Shown here piece after piece: positions 53,301 through 64,000 of a stretch of DNA of 64,000 bases (positions are counted from its first letter, which is position 1; the number at the start of each line of letters is the position of its first letter). Origin of the DNA: Alentia gelatinosa (Eukaryota > Annelida > Polychaeta > Phyllodocida > Polynoidae); assembly GCA_950022655.1 (NCBI GenBank), contig OX465579.1:177949263-178013262 (forward strand). The letters are read 5' to 3'. The notes below the pieces were generated by a model. It did no database searches, was not told the DNA's origin, and saw only the letters and a program-made list of their open reading frames with translations. Made by a program: the position numbers and the translations under genes.

Positions 53301-55319
53301 TGGTGAGACTCGTACCCTGACACGTTACAGCCCACACCCTGCCGCCAGCCCTCATCTCCACACACATACATCTCCCGGGTGTGATGTGTGAGGTGTGTGG
53401 TGTGATGTGTGTGGTGTGAGGTGGTATATGGTGTGATGTGTGTGGTGTGTGGTGTGTGAGACTCGTACCCTGACACGTTACAGCCCACACCCTGCCGCCA
53501 GCCCTCATCTCCACACACATACATCTCCCGGGTGTGATGTGTGTGGTGTGTGGTGTGTGATGTGTGATGTGTGAGGTGTGTGGTGTGTGGTGTGTGGTGT
53601 GTGGTGTGTGTAGTGTGGTATGTGGTATGTGGTATGGTGAGACTCGTACCCTGACACGTTACAGCCCACACCCTGCCGCCAGCCCTCATCTCCACACACA
53701 TACATCTCCCGGGTGTGATGTGTGAGGTGTGTGGTGTGATGTGTGTGGTGTGAGGTGGTATATGGTGTGATGTGTGTGGTGTGTGGTGTGTGAGACTCGT
53801 ACCCTGACACGTTACAGCCCACACCCTGCCGCCAGCCCTCATCTCCACACACATACATCTCCCGGGTGTGATGTGTGTGGTGTGTGGTGTGTGATGTGTG
53901 ATGTGTGAGGTGTGTGGTGTGTGGTGTGTGGTGTGTGGTGTGTGTAGTGTGGTATGTGGTATGTGGTATGGTGAGACTCGTACCCTGACACGTTACAGCC
54001 CACACCCTGCCGCCAGCCCTCATCTCCACACACATACATCTCCCGGGTGTGATGTGTGAGGTGTGTGGTGTGATGTGTGTGGTGTGAGGTGGTATATGGT
54101 GTGATGTGTGTGGTGTGTGGTGTGTGAGACTCGTACCCTGACACGTTACAGCCCACACCCTGCCGCCAGCCCTCATCTCCACACACATACATCTCCCGGG
54201 TGTGATGTGTGTGGTGTGTGGTGTGTGATGTGTGATGTGTGAGGTGTGTGGTGTGTGGTGTGTGGTGTGTGGTGTGTGTAGTGTGGTATGTGGTATGTGG
54301 TATGGTGAGACTCGTACCCTGACACGTTACAGCCCACACCCTGCCGCCAGCCCTCATCTCCACACACATACATCTCCCGGGTGTGATGTGTGAGGTGTGT
54401 GGTGTGATGTGTGTGGTGTGAGGTGGTATATGGTGTGATGTGTGTGGTGTGTGGTGTGTGAGACTCGTACCCTGACACGTTACAGCCCACACCCTGCCGC
54501 CAGCCCTCATCTCCACACACATACATCTCCCGGGTGTGATGTGTGTGGTGTGTGGTGTGTGATGTGTGATGTGTGAGGTGTGTGGTGTGTGGTGTGTGGT
54601 GTGTGGTGTGTGTAGTGTGGTATGTGGTATGTGGTATGGTGAGACTCGTACCCTGACACGTTACAGCCCACACCCTGCCGCCAGCCCTCATCTCCACACA
54701 CATACATCTCCCGGGTGTGATGTGTGAGGTGTGTGGTGTGATGTGTGTGGTGTGAGGTGGTATATGGTGTGATGTGTGTGGTGTGTGGTGTGTGAGACTC
54801 GTACCCTGACACGTTACAGCCCACACCCTGCCGCCAGCCCTCATCTCCACACACATTCATCTCCCGGGTGTGATGTGTGAGGTGTGAGGTGTGGGGTGTG
54901 TGGTGGGCGGTGTGTGGTGTGTAGTGTGGTGTGTGGTGTGTGGTGTGTGGTGTGTGGTGTATGGTGTGGTGTGTGGTGTGTGAGACCCGTACCCTGACAC
55001 GTTACAGCCCACACCCTGCCGCCAGCCCTCATCTCCACACACATTCATCTCCTGGTGTGAGGTGTGAGGTGTGAGGTGTGTGGTGTGTGGTGTGTGGTGT
55101 GTGGTATGTAGTGTGGGGTGTGTGGTGGGCGGTGTGTGGTGTGTGAGACTCGTACCCTGACACGTTACAGCCCACACCCTGCCGCCAGCCCTCATCTCCA
55201 CACACATACATCTCCCGGTGTGATGTGTGAGGTGTGTGGTGTGTGGTGTGTGGTGTGGGGTGTGTGGGGTGTGTGGTGTGTGTAGTGTGGTGTGTGGTGT
55301 GTTGTGGTGAGACTCGTAC
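53301..55319 (-). repeat. 334-bp higher-order array of exon-end modules
   Basis: Thirteen ~85-bp modules (GAGACTCGTACCCTGACACG, TTACAGCCCACACCCTGCCG, CCAGCCCTCATCTCCACACA, CATACATCTCCC) alternate with GT-rich spacers of two kinds. A 334-bp double unit is repeated without visible change at about 53,370-54,860. On the minus strand each module is the last part of the candidate exon at 55,320-55,484 plus its donor (CAGG|GTACGAGTCTCACC). Frames such as MYVCGDEGWRQGVGCNVSG repeat through it. Confidence 0.95.
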
Positions 55320-55484
55320 CCTGACACGTTACAGCCCACACCCTGCCGCCAGCCCTCATCTCCACACACATACATCTCCAGGGTGCGCGGGAGGCCAGGA
55401 CCACGATAAGCGGCGCTGCTCCTATTAGTGTGGACCAGACAACGGGGCCTGCCAGCAGCGGGGGCCAGTCAGGGGCGGCCAGGT
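55320..55484 (-). CDS. Candidate exon with membrane segment
   Basis: Minus strand, after a C-rich tract and CCCGCACACAGAG|. The open frame (2 nt, 54 codons, 1 nt) reads LAAPDWPPLLAGP, then a hydrophobic segment (VVWSTLIGAAPLIVVLAS), then a Cys-containing basic part (RCMCVEMRAGGRVWAVTCQ). The donor could be CAGG|GTACGAG, or GCAGG|GTGTGG a few codons earlier. It is in phase with the candidate first exon at 61,527-61,548 (GTG G|AC CTG), giving MADGRPVDLAAPDW. The segment would serve as a signal anchor. No family is recognised. The 3' half plus donor is repeated 12 more times downstream. Confidence 0.42.
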
Positions 55485-55674
55485 CTCTGTGTGCGGGGGG
55501 TGCGGGGTGTGCGGGGTGTGGGTGTGATTTATACTGAGGTAAACAAGGCTGCACTACCTCAGTTGTACCCGCAACAGGTTATATCTTATTTATAGACTGT
55601 TGAATGGAAATACTCAGCAAAAGTAAATGAATCAGTACATAAACTGGGGCTGTGATACAAGCACGCCCAGTTAT

Positions 55675-55990
55675 ATAATAGTAATGATAATAATGATGAT
55701 AATAATAATGATAATAATGATAATGGGTGGTCTAAGTCAGCTTAGGCCGGTATATTTCATTCAAGTATTAGACACCAGGGGGCGCTGTGATCGCTCGGAG
55801 TATCGCTCACTCCACCTGGCGGTTTTAATGATATTAATAGTAATAACAATAATAATAGTAATACTAATAACAATTATCATAATAATAATAACAACAATAA
55901 TAATGTAATAATAATAACAATATAATAATAATCATAATATTAATAATATTAATAATAATAATAATAATAACAATAATAATACATCTTTAT
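55675..55990. repeat. ATA/ATG/ATAATAATA-rich microsatellites
   Basis: Two AT-rich simple-repeat blocks (55,675-55,728 and 55,826-55,985) flank a short unique segment that holds a CTCF-like site. Confidence 0.95.
55772..55788 (+). promoter_or_regulatory. CTCF-like motif
   Basis: ACACCAGGGGGCGCTGT matches the core of the bilaterian CTCF site (CCACCAGGGGGCGC) at nearly every base. It lies in a 95-bp unique island between two microsatellites. Binding is not shown; one match in 64 kb may be chance. Confidence 0.5.
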
Positions 55991-56239
55991 ACTACTTTAC
56001 AGTGGGTTTTCTTTGTCGCCCAGTACCGAACCGAACATTCAAACAATCTTCCCTCCAGACCCCCTCCTGACCCACCCAGCTGCCCCCTCGACAACCCCGG
56101 CGCATCCTTCCCCCCTCCTCATTCCTCCACGGTCAGGGGAAGATTAGCGGGACCTCAAACTCACCCCTCCCCACCCTCCTGTCTCCCCTAGTCCCCACAT
56201 AACCTGATCATATCAATCCATCCCCAGCCCGTTCAATAT

Positions 56240-57640
56240 CCTAGTACCCCTCCCTGCCTACCACCCCTCCCTGCCTACCACCCCTCCCTGCCTACCACCC
56301 CTATCTGCCTACCACCCCTCCCTGCCTACCACCCCACTCTGCCTTCTAGCCCTACCTGCCTACCACACCTCCCTGCCTACCACCCCACTCTTCCTACTAC
56401 CCCTCCCTGCCTACCACCCCTCCCTGCTTACCACCCCTACCTGCCTACCACCCCTCCCTGCCTACCATCCCTCCCTGCTTACCACCCCTCCCTGCCTACC
56501 ACCCCTATCTGCCTACCACCCCTCCCTGCCTACCACCCCTCCCTGCCTACCACCCCTCCCTGCCTACCACCCCTCCCTGCCTACCACCCCTCCCTGCCTA
56601 CCAACCCTCCCTGCCTTCCACCCCTATCTGCCTACCACCCCTCATTGCCTACCACCCCTCCCTGCCTACCACCCCTCATTGCCTACCACCCCTCCCTGCC
56701 TACCACCCCTCCCTGCCTACCACCCCTCCCTGCCTACCACCCCTCCCTGCCTACCACCCCTCATTGCCTACCACCCCTCCCTGCCTATCACCCCTCATTG
56801 CCTACCACCCCTCCCTGCCTAACACCCCTCCCTGTCTACCACTCCCATATGCCTACCACCCCTCCCTGCCTACCAACCCTCCCTGCCTTCCACCCCTATC
56901 TGCCTACCACCCCTCATTGCCTACCACCCCTCCCTGCCTACCACCCCTCATTGCCTACCACCCCTCCCTGCCTACCACCCCTATCTGCCTACCACCCCTC
57001 CCTGCCTACCACCCCTCCCTGCTTACCACCCCTACCTGCCTACCACCCCTCCCTGCCTACCATCCCTCCCTGCTTACCACCCCTCCCTGCCTACCACCCC
57101 TATCTGCCTACCACCCCTCCCTGCCTACCACCCCTCCCTGCCTACCACCCCTCCCTGCCTACCACCCCTCCCTGCCTACCACCCCTCCCTGCCTACCAAC
57201 CCTCCCTGCCTTCCACCCCTATCTGCCTACCACCCCTCATTGCCTACCACCCCTCCCTGCCTACCACCCCTCATTGCCTACCACCCCTCCCTGCCTACCA
57301 CCCCTCCCTGCCTACCACCCCTCCCTGCCTACCACCCCTCATTGCCTACCACCCCTCCCTGCCTATCACCCCTCATTGCCTACCAACCCTCCCTGCCTTC
57401 CACCCCTATCTGCCTACCACCCCTCATTGCCTACCACCCCTCCCTGCCTACCACCCCTCATTGCCTACCACCCCTCCCTGCCTACCACCCCTCCCTGCCT
57501 ACCACCCCTCCCTGCCTACCGCCCCTCCCTGTCTACCACCCCTCTCCTCCTACCACCCCTCCCTGCCTACCACCCCTCCCTGCCTACCGCCCCTCCCTGC
57601 CTACCACCCCTCCCTGCCTACCACCCTTCTTCTTCCTACC
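56240..57640 (-). repeat. 17-bp minisatellite with ~595-bp higher order
   Basis: Units CCTACCACCCCTCCCTG, about 82 copies. Variant strings such as ACCATCCCTCCCTGCTTACC recur about 595 bp apart (near 56,464 and 57,060), equal to 35 units. Long PAYHPSLPTTPPCLPPL frames are by-products. On the minus strand each unit has GTGGTAGGCAGG, and the array starts beside CTACGAG|GTAGGGG (near 57,650). Confidence 0.96.
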
Positions 57641-57659
57641 ACCCCTACCTCGTAGTTGA

Positions 57660-58560
57660 CGACATAGTATTCTTGCTAATCTCTCAGATATTACTACGCA
57701 TCAACTTCTCGGAGATTACGGCCACTCGTCATCAAAACCAGCCATTATTGTGTATATGTATGTATTTTAGTCCATCAACACCTTCACAATATTGTTTATA
57801 TTTAGACAGAAACTGTTTCACCTGAATTCGCTTGACATTTACTCATAATGATTACAGCCACGTAGCTTACTTCGCATATAAAAATCTACTTGTAAACCGG
57901 AAAGAAAACAGAAAAAAAGAAGGGATTTCACGTGATTCTAAAAAACGTTTCCACCTATGTGGCCAATACTTGTGGTCTTACAATTTGCTTGTACGTATAT
58001 GCTCCGGGATGTTACCTTATCTTTGTGTACAACATAGAACATAGAACTGTAGCTGTGAATATCATACACAACAACTACTTCATACAAGTAAATGCGTCAA
58101 GTTTTGCGGGCGCACATATTGACCTAGTTCCACATCTACAGGCATATAGAGGGGTAATAGCCTGTAGACGTAGAAACCTGTGGGGATATTGGGTTGCCTC
58201 TTTGGGGGCGGTTTTATACGTTTAATGGGAACAAGAGCCACAGCGGCACAAGGCACCCAGCAGAAGAGCAGAACAAAGTGTTTCAACTATGATAGAAGTT
58301 AGATGTGAGAGCAATCTGCAAGTACTATAAGACGAAACTGATACTGAAATCACTGGGGATAAAATATCATGGGAGAAAAGTTATATCATTACAATTATGT
58401 ATTATTTCTAATTTTTTTTAAAAATTTGCTAAGCTAGCATCAGTCCCCCACACACAAGCGGAGACGACCTAACAAACGCAAAATCTTTTTTACCACATTA
58501 TTTCTAATCCCTGTTATCATATATTGTTATGTATTGTATTAAAGTTGGACCATACTATAA
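57660..58560. other. Unique AT-rich spacer
   Basis: Two overlapping plus-strand frames (70 and 97 codons, 57,832-58,225) show no recognisable domain and have AT-rich composition. Not called as genes. A C-terminal part reads ASSFAGAHIDLVPHLQAYRG. Confidence 0.45.
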
Positions 58561-58564
58561 AGGA

Positions 58565-61520
58565 AACCAATGGAAGTTTATGACCCATCTGCCCGTCCCT
58601 GTATAGTAATATAAGTATCGGATACAAACTAACATCTCACTACTGGGTAATACCACCGCCCACTGGCCCATCTGCCCATCAGTGTATAGTAATATAAGTA
58701 TCAGATACAAACTAACATCTCACTACTGAGGAATACCGCCGCCCACTGACCCATCTGCCCGTCCCTGTATAGTAATATAAGTATCGGATACAAACTAACA
58801 TCTCCGTACTGGGGAATACCGGAGGCCCACTGACCCATCTGCCCGTCCCTGTATAGTAATATAAGTATCTGATACAAACTAACATCTCCATACTGGGGAA
58901 TACCGCCGCCCACTGGCCCATCTGCCCGTCCCTGTATAGTAATATAAGTATCGGATACAAACTAACATCTCGACACTGTGGAATACCGCCGCCCACCGAC
59001 CCATCTGCCCGTCTCTGTATAGTTATATAAGTATCGGATACAAACTAACATCTCCACACTGGGGAATACCGCCGCCCACTGGCCCATCTGCCCGTCCCTG
59101 TATAGTAATATAAGTATCGGATACAAACTAACATCTCCACACTGGGGAATACCGGAGGCCCACTGACCCATCTGCCTGTCTGTGTATAGTAATATAAGTA
59201 TCGGATACAAACTAACATCTCACTACTGGGGAATACTGCCGGCCCACTGACCCATCTGCCCATCCCGGTATAGTAATATAAGTATCGGATACAAAATATA
59301 ATTTCTGTACTGGGGAATACCGAAGGCCCACCGACCCATCTGCCCGTCCCTGAATAGTAATATAAGTATCAGATACAAACTAATGTCTCCACACTGGGGA
59401 ATACCGCCACCCACTGACCCACCTGCCCGTCTCTGTATAGTAATATAAGTATCGGATACAAACTAATATCTCTGTACTGGGGAATACCGGGGGCCCACTG
59501 GCCCATCTGCCCATCAGTGTATAGTAATATAAGTAACGGATACAAACTAACATTTCGACACTGAGGAATACCGCCGCCCACTGACCCATCTGCCCATCCT
59601 GTATAGTAAAATAAGTATCAGATACAAAATAGAATTTCTATACCAGGGAATACCGCCGCCCACTGGCCCATCTGCCCGTCCCTGTATAGTAATATAAGTA
59701 TCGGATACAAACTAATATCTCCGTACTGGGGAATACCGCCGCCCACTGGCCCATCTGCCCGTCCCTGTATAGTAATATAAGTATCGGATACAAACTAACA
59801 TCTCCATACTGGGGAATACTGGAGGCCCACTGACCCATCTGCCCGTCCCTGTATAGTAATATAAGTATCGGATACAAACTAATATCTCCACACTGGGGAA
59901 TACCGCCGCCCACTGGCCCATCTGCCCGTCCCTGTATAGTAATATAAGTATCGGATACAAACTAACATCTCACTACTGGGGAATACCGCCGCCCACTGAC
60001 CCATCTGCCCGTCCCTGTATAGTAATATAAGTATCGGATACAAACTAACATCTCCATACTGGGGAATACTGGAGGCCCACTGACCCATCTGCCCGTCCCT
60101 GTATAGTAATATAAGTATCGGATACAAACTAACATCTCCGTACTGGGGAATACCGGAGGCCCACCGACCCATCTGCCCAACTCTGTATAGTAATATAAGT
60201 ATCGGATACAAAATAGAATTTCTATACACTGGGGAATACCGGGGGCCCACTGACCCATCTGCCCATCTCTGTATACTAATATCAGTATCGGAAACAAACT
60301 AATATCTCCACACTGGGGAATACCGCCGCCCACTGACCCATCTGCCCGTACCTGTATAGTAATATAAGTATTGTATACAAACTAACATCTCCGTACTGGG
60401 GAATACTGGAGGCCCACTGGCCCATCTGCCTCTCTGTATAGTAATATAAGTATCAGATACAAACTAACATCTCCACACTGGGGAATACCGCCGCCCACTG
60501 ACCCATCTGCCCGTACCTGTATAGTAATATAAGTATTGTATACAAACTAACATCTCCGTACTGGGGAATACTGGAGGCCCACTGGCCCATCTGCCTCTCT
60601 GTATAGTAATATAAGTATCAGATACAAACTAACATCTCCACACTGGGGAATACCGCCGCCCACTGACCCATCTGCCCATCTCTGTATAGTAATATAAGTA
60701 TCAGATACAAACTAACATCTCCACACTGGGGAATACCGCCGCCCACTGACCCATCTGCCCGTCTCTGTATAGTAATATAAGTATCAGATACAAACTAACA
60801 TCTCCACACTGGGGAATACCGCCGCCCACTGACCCATCTGCCCGTCTCTGTATAGTAATATAAGTATCGGATACAAACTAACATCTCACTACTGGGGAAT
60901 ACCGCTGGCCCACTTACCCATCTGCCCGTCTCTGTATAGTAATATAAGTATCGGATACAAACTAACATCTCCACACTGGGGAATACCACCGCCCACCGAC
61001 CCATCTGCCCATCTGTGTATAGTAATATAAGTATCGGATACAAACTAACATCTCCACACTGGGGAATACCGCCGGCCCACTGACCCATCTGCCCGTCAGT
61101 GTATAGTAATATAAGTATCGGATACAAACTAACATCTCCACACTGGGGAATACCGCTGGCCCACTTACCCATCTGCCCTTCCCGGTATAGTAATATAAGT
61201 ATCGGATACAAACTAACATCTCCACACTGGGGAATACCGCCAGCCCACCGACCCATCTGCCCGTCAGTGTATAGTAATATAAGTATCGGATACAAACTAA
61301 CATCTCCACACTGGGGAATACCGCCGGCCCACTGACCCATCTGCCCATCTGTGTATAGTAATATAAGTATCGGATACAAACTAACATCTCCACACTGGGG
61401 AATACCGCCGGCCCACTGACCCATCTGCCCGTCTCTGTATAGTAATATAAGTATCGGATACAAACTAACATCTCCACACTGGGGAATACCGCCGGCCCAC
61501 TGACCCATCTGCCCGCCTCG
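58565..61520. repeat. 83/84-bp tandem array, about 35 copies
   Basis: Unit CACTGACCCATCTGCCCGTC, CCTGTATAGTAATATAAGTA, TCGGATACAAACTAACATCT, CCACACTGGGGAATACCGCC, GCC. The left part mostly has 83-bp units; the right part has GCCGGCCC (84 bp), which opens one minus-strand frame of 254 codons (60,795-61,559) with nine 28-residue repeats (MGQWAGGIPQCGDVSLYPIL...). Confidence 0.97.
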
Positions 61521-61526
61521 CCTCAC

Positions 61527-61548
61527 CCACAGGCCTGCCGTCAGCCAT
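61527..61548 (-). CDS. Candidate first coding exon (MADGRPV)
   Basis: Minus strand: ATG in an excellent context (AACATGGCTG), seven codons MADGRPV plus 1 nt, then donor CCTGTGG|GTGAGG. An in-frame stop lies 18 nt upstream of the ATG, which supports this start. The 84-bp array begins within about 20 bp of the donor. The phase fits the candidate exon ending at 55,484, which would make a 6-kb intron filled with repeats. Very short, so the case rests on the start context, donor and phase. Confidence 0.32.
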
Positions 61549-61659
61549 GTTATTACCATAATTTCACCAGTCGTGCTAATCTCACAGTAATTACAATGTA
61601 ATTAGGTGAATCAACATGCAGCCACCGGCCCGACTTGTCGCGTCAACTCCTCCGTCTAA

Positions 61660-61974
61660 ATGTTAGCTGCGACGCTCACGAGCACTTTTTACGTGTGCGC
61701 AGGGGGCCCCAGCGCTCCGCGAAGCCTGCATGGTAGCAAAACAGCGGAGGTGCTGGGCGCATTGGTTTCTTCACCTATTATCGCTCATCTCGGTCTCGGA
61801 GTGTTCTCGCGAGAGTTTAGACTTACTGATAAGTACCAAGGACGTAAATCAGTAACTGGAGTTAAAGAGGGAAAGTATATTGACATTGGTCCTACATGTT
61901 CATGCATTATTTTCAAGGAGGAGGGGGGGGGGGGGGGCGGGTGGCGTGGTGAGCTGCTCTGTGAGATCCCTTAG
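61660..61974 (+). CDS. Weak hypothetical ORF
   Basis: A non-repetitive frame of about 85 codons before a Gly run, including AEVLGALVSSPIIAHLGLGV and then REFRLTDKYQGRKSVTG. There is no ATG of good context and no clear splice limits. It may be chance or a fragment of a mobile element. No family is recognised. Confidence 0.15.
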   Translation: MLAATLTSTFYVCAGGPSAPRSLHGSKTAEVLGALVSSPIIAHLGLGVFSREFRLTDKYQGRKSVTGVKEGKYIDIGPTCSCIIFKEEGGGGGGWRGELLCEIP

Positions 61975-62061
61975 GATCATGATAACATCGAGTTAAACGG
62001 TAGTATTTGAAGTAGCAGTGAGTCATGATTAAAGAGGATTTCTAAATTTCAAGCTGTCCAG

Positions 62062-62355
62062 TTATCCCACCCCTGTTATTTTTTGTCCCATAGGCTTATC
62101 ACTGTGAACTCGTTCTCCATACCTCTACGAGTATTGCAGTCCATTCTCCATGGTATCTATCCTGTGTGTCGCCCATTCTTTTAGTGTATACAGGGGTGAG
62201 ATAAATACAGAAAGCAACACGTTTTGGTTAAAGTCATCATTCTCCGAATCGGTTGAATGCTATGTGATATTCACTCGGCTGTCGCCTTATTCATATCACT
62301 CCGCATCAAACTCGTGGACAACTTTGACCAAAACTTGTTGGTTTCTTTTTTATTT
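62062..62355 (-). mobile_element. Composite foldback element, copy 6 (inverted)
   Basis: Right-type module first (TTATCCCACCCCTG ... CAGGGGTGAGATAA, 62,062-62,204), then AACACGTTTTGGTTAAAGTC ... AACTTTGACCAAAACTTG. Same orientation as copy 4. Confidence 0.88.
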
Positions 62356-62419
62356 CTCCGAGGCTGTAGATCAACTTAGGCCAGAAAGGGATACTTTTTA
62401 TGGATATAGTCATGCACCT

Positions 62420-63034
62420 ATATAATATTATGTATCAATAGATCATATGATATAGGTATAGTCCTGTTAGGTATAGAGATAGTCCTGTATATTGAAGACA
62501 CACAATATAGAGTCATGTATATATAGGGCTTGTAATATAGGATAGGCATGGCTATATAGGCCAGATGATATGGAGATAGCCATATATATGTAGGACATAT
62601 AATGCAGAGATAATCGTGTATATATTGGTCATATAACATATAAGTATCCATGTATATATCAGACATATGATACATGTATTCATAAGATACATGATATAGA
62701 GATAGTCATGTATATAGAGTGGTATGATATGAAGATATAGATCTATATATAGGGAACATATTGTGCAGGATCACTATGGAGCCCAGGAAGGTTTTCAAGT
62801 ATTTATCTGTTATCATTCTACATAAGTTTGGTCCATGCATTTTGTCTTCAGTCTTCTTGCTTGAGGGATTTAAGTCCTGTATATGGCATGTTATATGGCA
62901 CAAAAAAGACAGATAAAGTATATAAAGTCATGGTCATTTATGTAACATATAATACATACATATCATGTATATATAGGCCATGTGATATAGTCACAGTCGT
63001 GTATATATAAGACACATAATGAATCATGTATATG
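62420..63034. repeat. Degenerate AT-rich repeat
   Basis: Diverged units of about 40-45 bp with GATATAGAGATAGTCATGTA, TATATAGG.CATATGATAT. No gene. Confidence 0.8.
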
Positions 63035-63825
63035 GGTTCACTTACCTCTCTGTCAGCATGGTAGAGCCATCAGGGAACGGTTAACGACTAACACAAATAC
63101 AGTAACACACATCCTCATACACATACCAAACACTCTCACACATACACAGAGTAACAAAGTTGAGTGACAGCTGTCAATCACTGAGCAGCTAAGTACTATC
63201 CCACCACTCGGTTTGGTAGAGCCTGTCATTCGGGAAGTGGTGTTATGTGCAATATGACTAACATACACATACCACACATGGAGTGTAACAAAGTTGAGTG
63301 ACAGGTGTCAATCACTGACTCTTGGCAACCACCCTCTTGGCATCGTTCAGGTAGTGGGTGCTGCCGGGGCTGGGCAAGGTGAGACACGTAGTGTCTTTGC
63401 ACACATATACAACATACTGTCATACACACGCGATCTGAGACAGAAGAAACAAAGTTGAGTGACAGCTGTCCATCACTAAGCAACTCATTCTTCATGCACC
63501 TGTCTACTAGCGGGGTAGAGTCTGTCGGCAAGAAAGAAGTGTTACAGACAGTACGATTAGCACACACATATATCCTCACACATATACTGTCACACACACA
63601 CACTCTCTGTATAGCAAACTTGAGTGACAGCTGTCAATCACAGATCAGCCCAACACTGACTCACCTGGCATGGTAGAGTCTGTCATCTGGATAGCGTGAC
63701 TCTACACACAAATACCACACACTGTCACACATACACAGGTAACAAAGTTGAGTGACAGTTGTCAATCACTGACTCACCTCCCTGTCGGCGTGGTAGAGCC
63801 CGTCGTCTGGGAAGCGGGGACCAGC
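63035..63825 (-). repeat. Array derived from an exon end and its donor
   Basis: About six units of 110-165 bp. Each pairs a diverged copy of the exon end (on plus: CTCACCTCCCTGTCGGCGTG, GTAGAGCC.GTC) with intron sequence (AACAAAGTTGAGTGACAGCT, GTCAATCACTGA). Two downstream copies still keep a good minus-strand donor: GAGAG|GTAAGT (near 63,044) and CCAG|GTGAGTCAG (near 63,662). Confidence 0.85.
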
Positions 63826-64000
63826 GGGGCTGGGCGGGGGTGACGTTCGGTGACTCCGCAGGTGGTTGAGGTAGGTGGTGGTGATGGGCAGGCTGAAGTC
63901 AATGATGACCGGAGGTTGTTCCTGCACTATGCCTCCGCCAGGTGGTGTTGTGGTGAGCGGTGGGGCAGCACGGTCAGCGTGGTTGTTGTTTGTTTCCAGG
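63778..64000 (-). CDS. Exon of an unknown protein, cut by the window edge
   Basis: Minus strand: a frame of 74 codons, open to the right edge, ends in phase 0 at a perfect donor, AGGGAG|GTGAGT. It reads LETNNNHADRAAPPL, a Thr/Pro/Gly linker, GGGIVQEQPPVIIDFSLPIT, TYLNHLRSHR, a Pro/Ser-rich part and FPDDGLYHADRE. This is the most protein-like segment in the window; it has no low complexity except the linkers. No domain is recognised; it looks like a cytoplasmic or linker region. On the plus strand the last bases (TTGTTTGTTTCCAG) would also make an acceptor, a caution about strand. The exon end is repeated downstream. Confidence 0.6.

Noticed and set aside
52817..54856. Open frame of 345 codons and identical 227-codon frames
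   Set aside because: Run through GT-rich spacers between exon-end modules; identical because the 334-bp unit is duplicated.
56645..57825. Open frames of 336 and 353 codons
   Set aside because: Translation of a 17-bp array; 51 bp is 17 codons, so frames stay open automatically.
57832..58225. Two overlapping plus-strand ORFs of 70 and 97 codons
   Set aside because: No recognisable domain, AT-rich, no splice or start support.

Overview
This is a eukaryotic, almost certainly metazoan, nuclear window. The evidence is tRNA-derived SINEs, a non-LTR retrotransposon remnant, several families of short inverted-repeat elements, GT-AG splice signals, CpG-rich blocks and an extreme load of mini- and microsatellites. 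I cannot name the species; an invertebrate is my guess. No complete multi-exon gene can be read with certainty. There is no bacterial gene order, rRNA or CRISPR.

More than half of the window is tandem repeat. The main arrays are 57-bp units (1-593), GT/TA (5.8-6.0 kb), 46-bp (16.7-17.6), GT-rich (18.2-19.6), a 10-bp satellite (20.36-21.63), 11-bp (21.8-22.1), an 85-bp satellite (22.5-25.3), 75-bp (28.5-29.3), 30-bp (30.1-31.2), 157-bp (33.3-34.0), 13-bp (34.06-35.86), a purine tract (36.2-36.7), 137-bp (41.2-42.4), 12-bp (44.5-45.2 and 48.3-48.8), about 57-bp (46.5-47.4), 46-bp (49.0-49.45), a 334-bp higher-order repeat (53.3-55.3), 17-bp (56.2-57.6), 83/84-bp (58.6-61.5) and an exon-derived array (63.0-63.8). 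Nearly all long open frames lie in arrays whose period is a multiple of three and are by-products.

Between the arrays are dispersed elements: six copies of a composite foldback element, two oppositely oriented copies of a TTA-flanked 280-bp element, a related-looking element inserted in the last satellite monomer, a TTAA-flanked 450-bp element, a 1.1-kb inverted-repeat element whose end resembles the 85-bp satellite, two SINEs and a LINE C-terminal fragment.

Candidate exons are short, open and bounded by good splice signals. The best is on the minus strand at the right edge (63,778-64,000). A possible minus-strand chain is 61.53, 55.3-55.5, 52.6 and 48.0 kb. Plus-strand candidates include 48.0-49.0 kb and 28.4-29.7 kb. 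Several GC-rich stretches are open on both strands, so strand and frame are often unresolved.

The main pattern I found is that many arrays begin at the 5' splice site of a candidate exon and repeat the exon's last bases, the donor and the start of the intron. The window therefore carries long runs of duplicated donor-like sites downstream of exons. This is visible in the sequence; its effect on splicing is inference.
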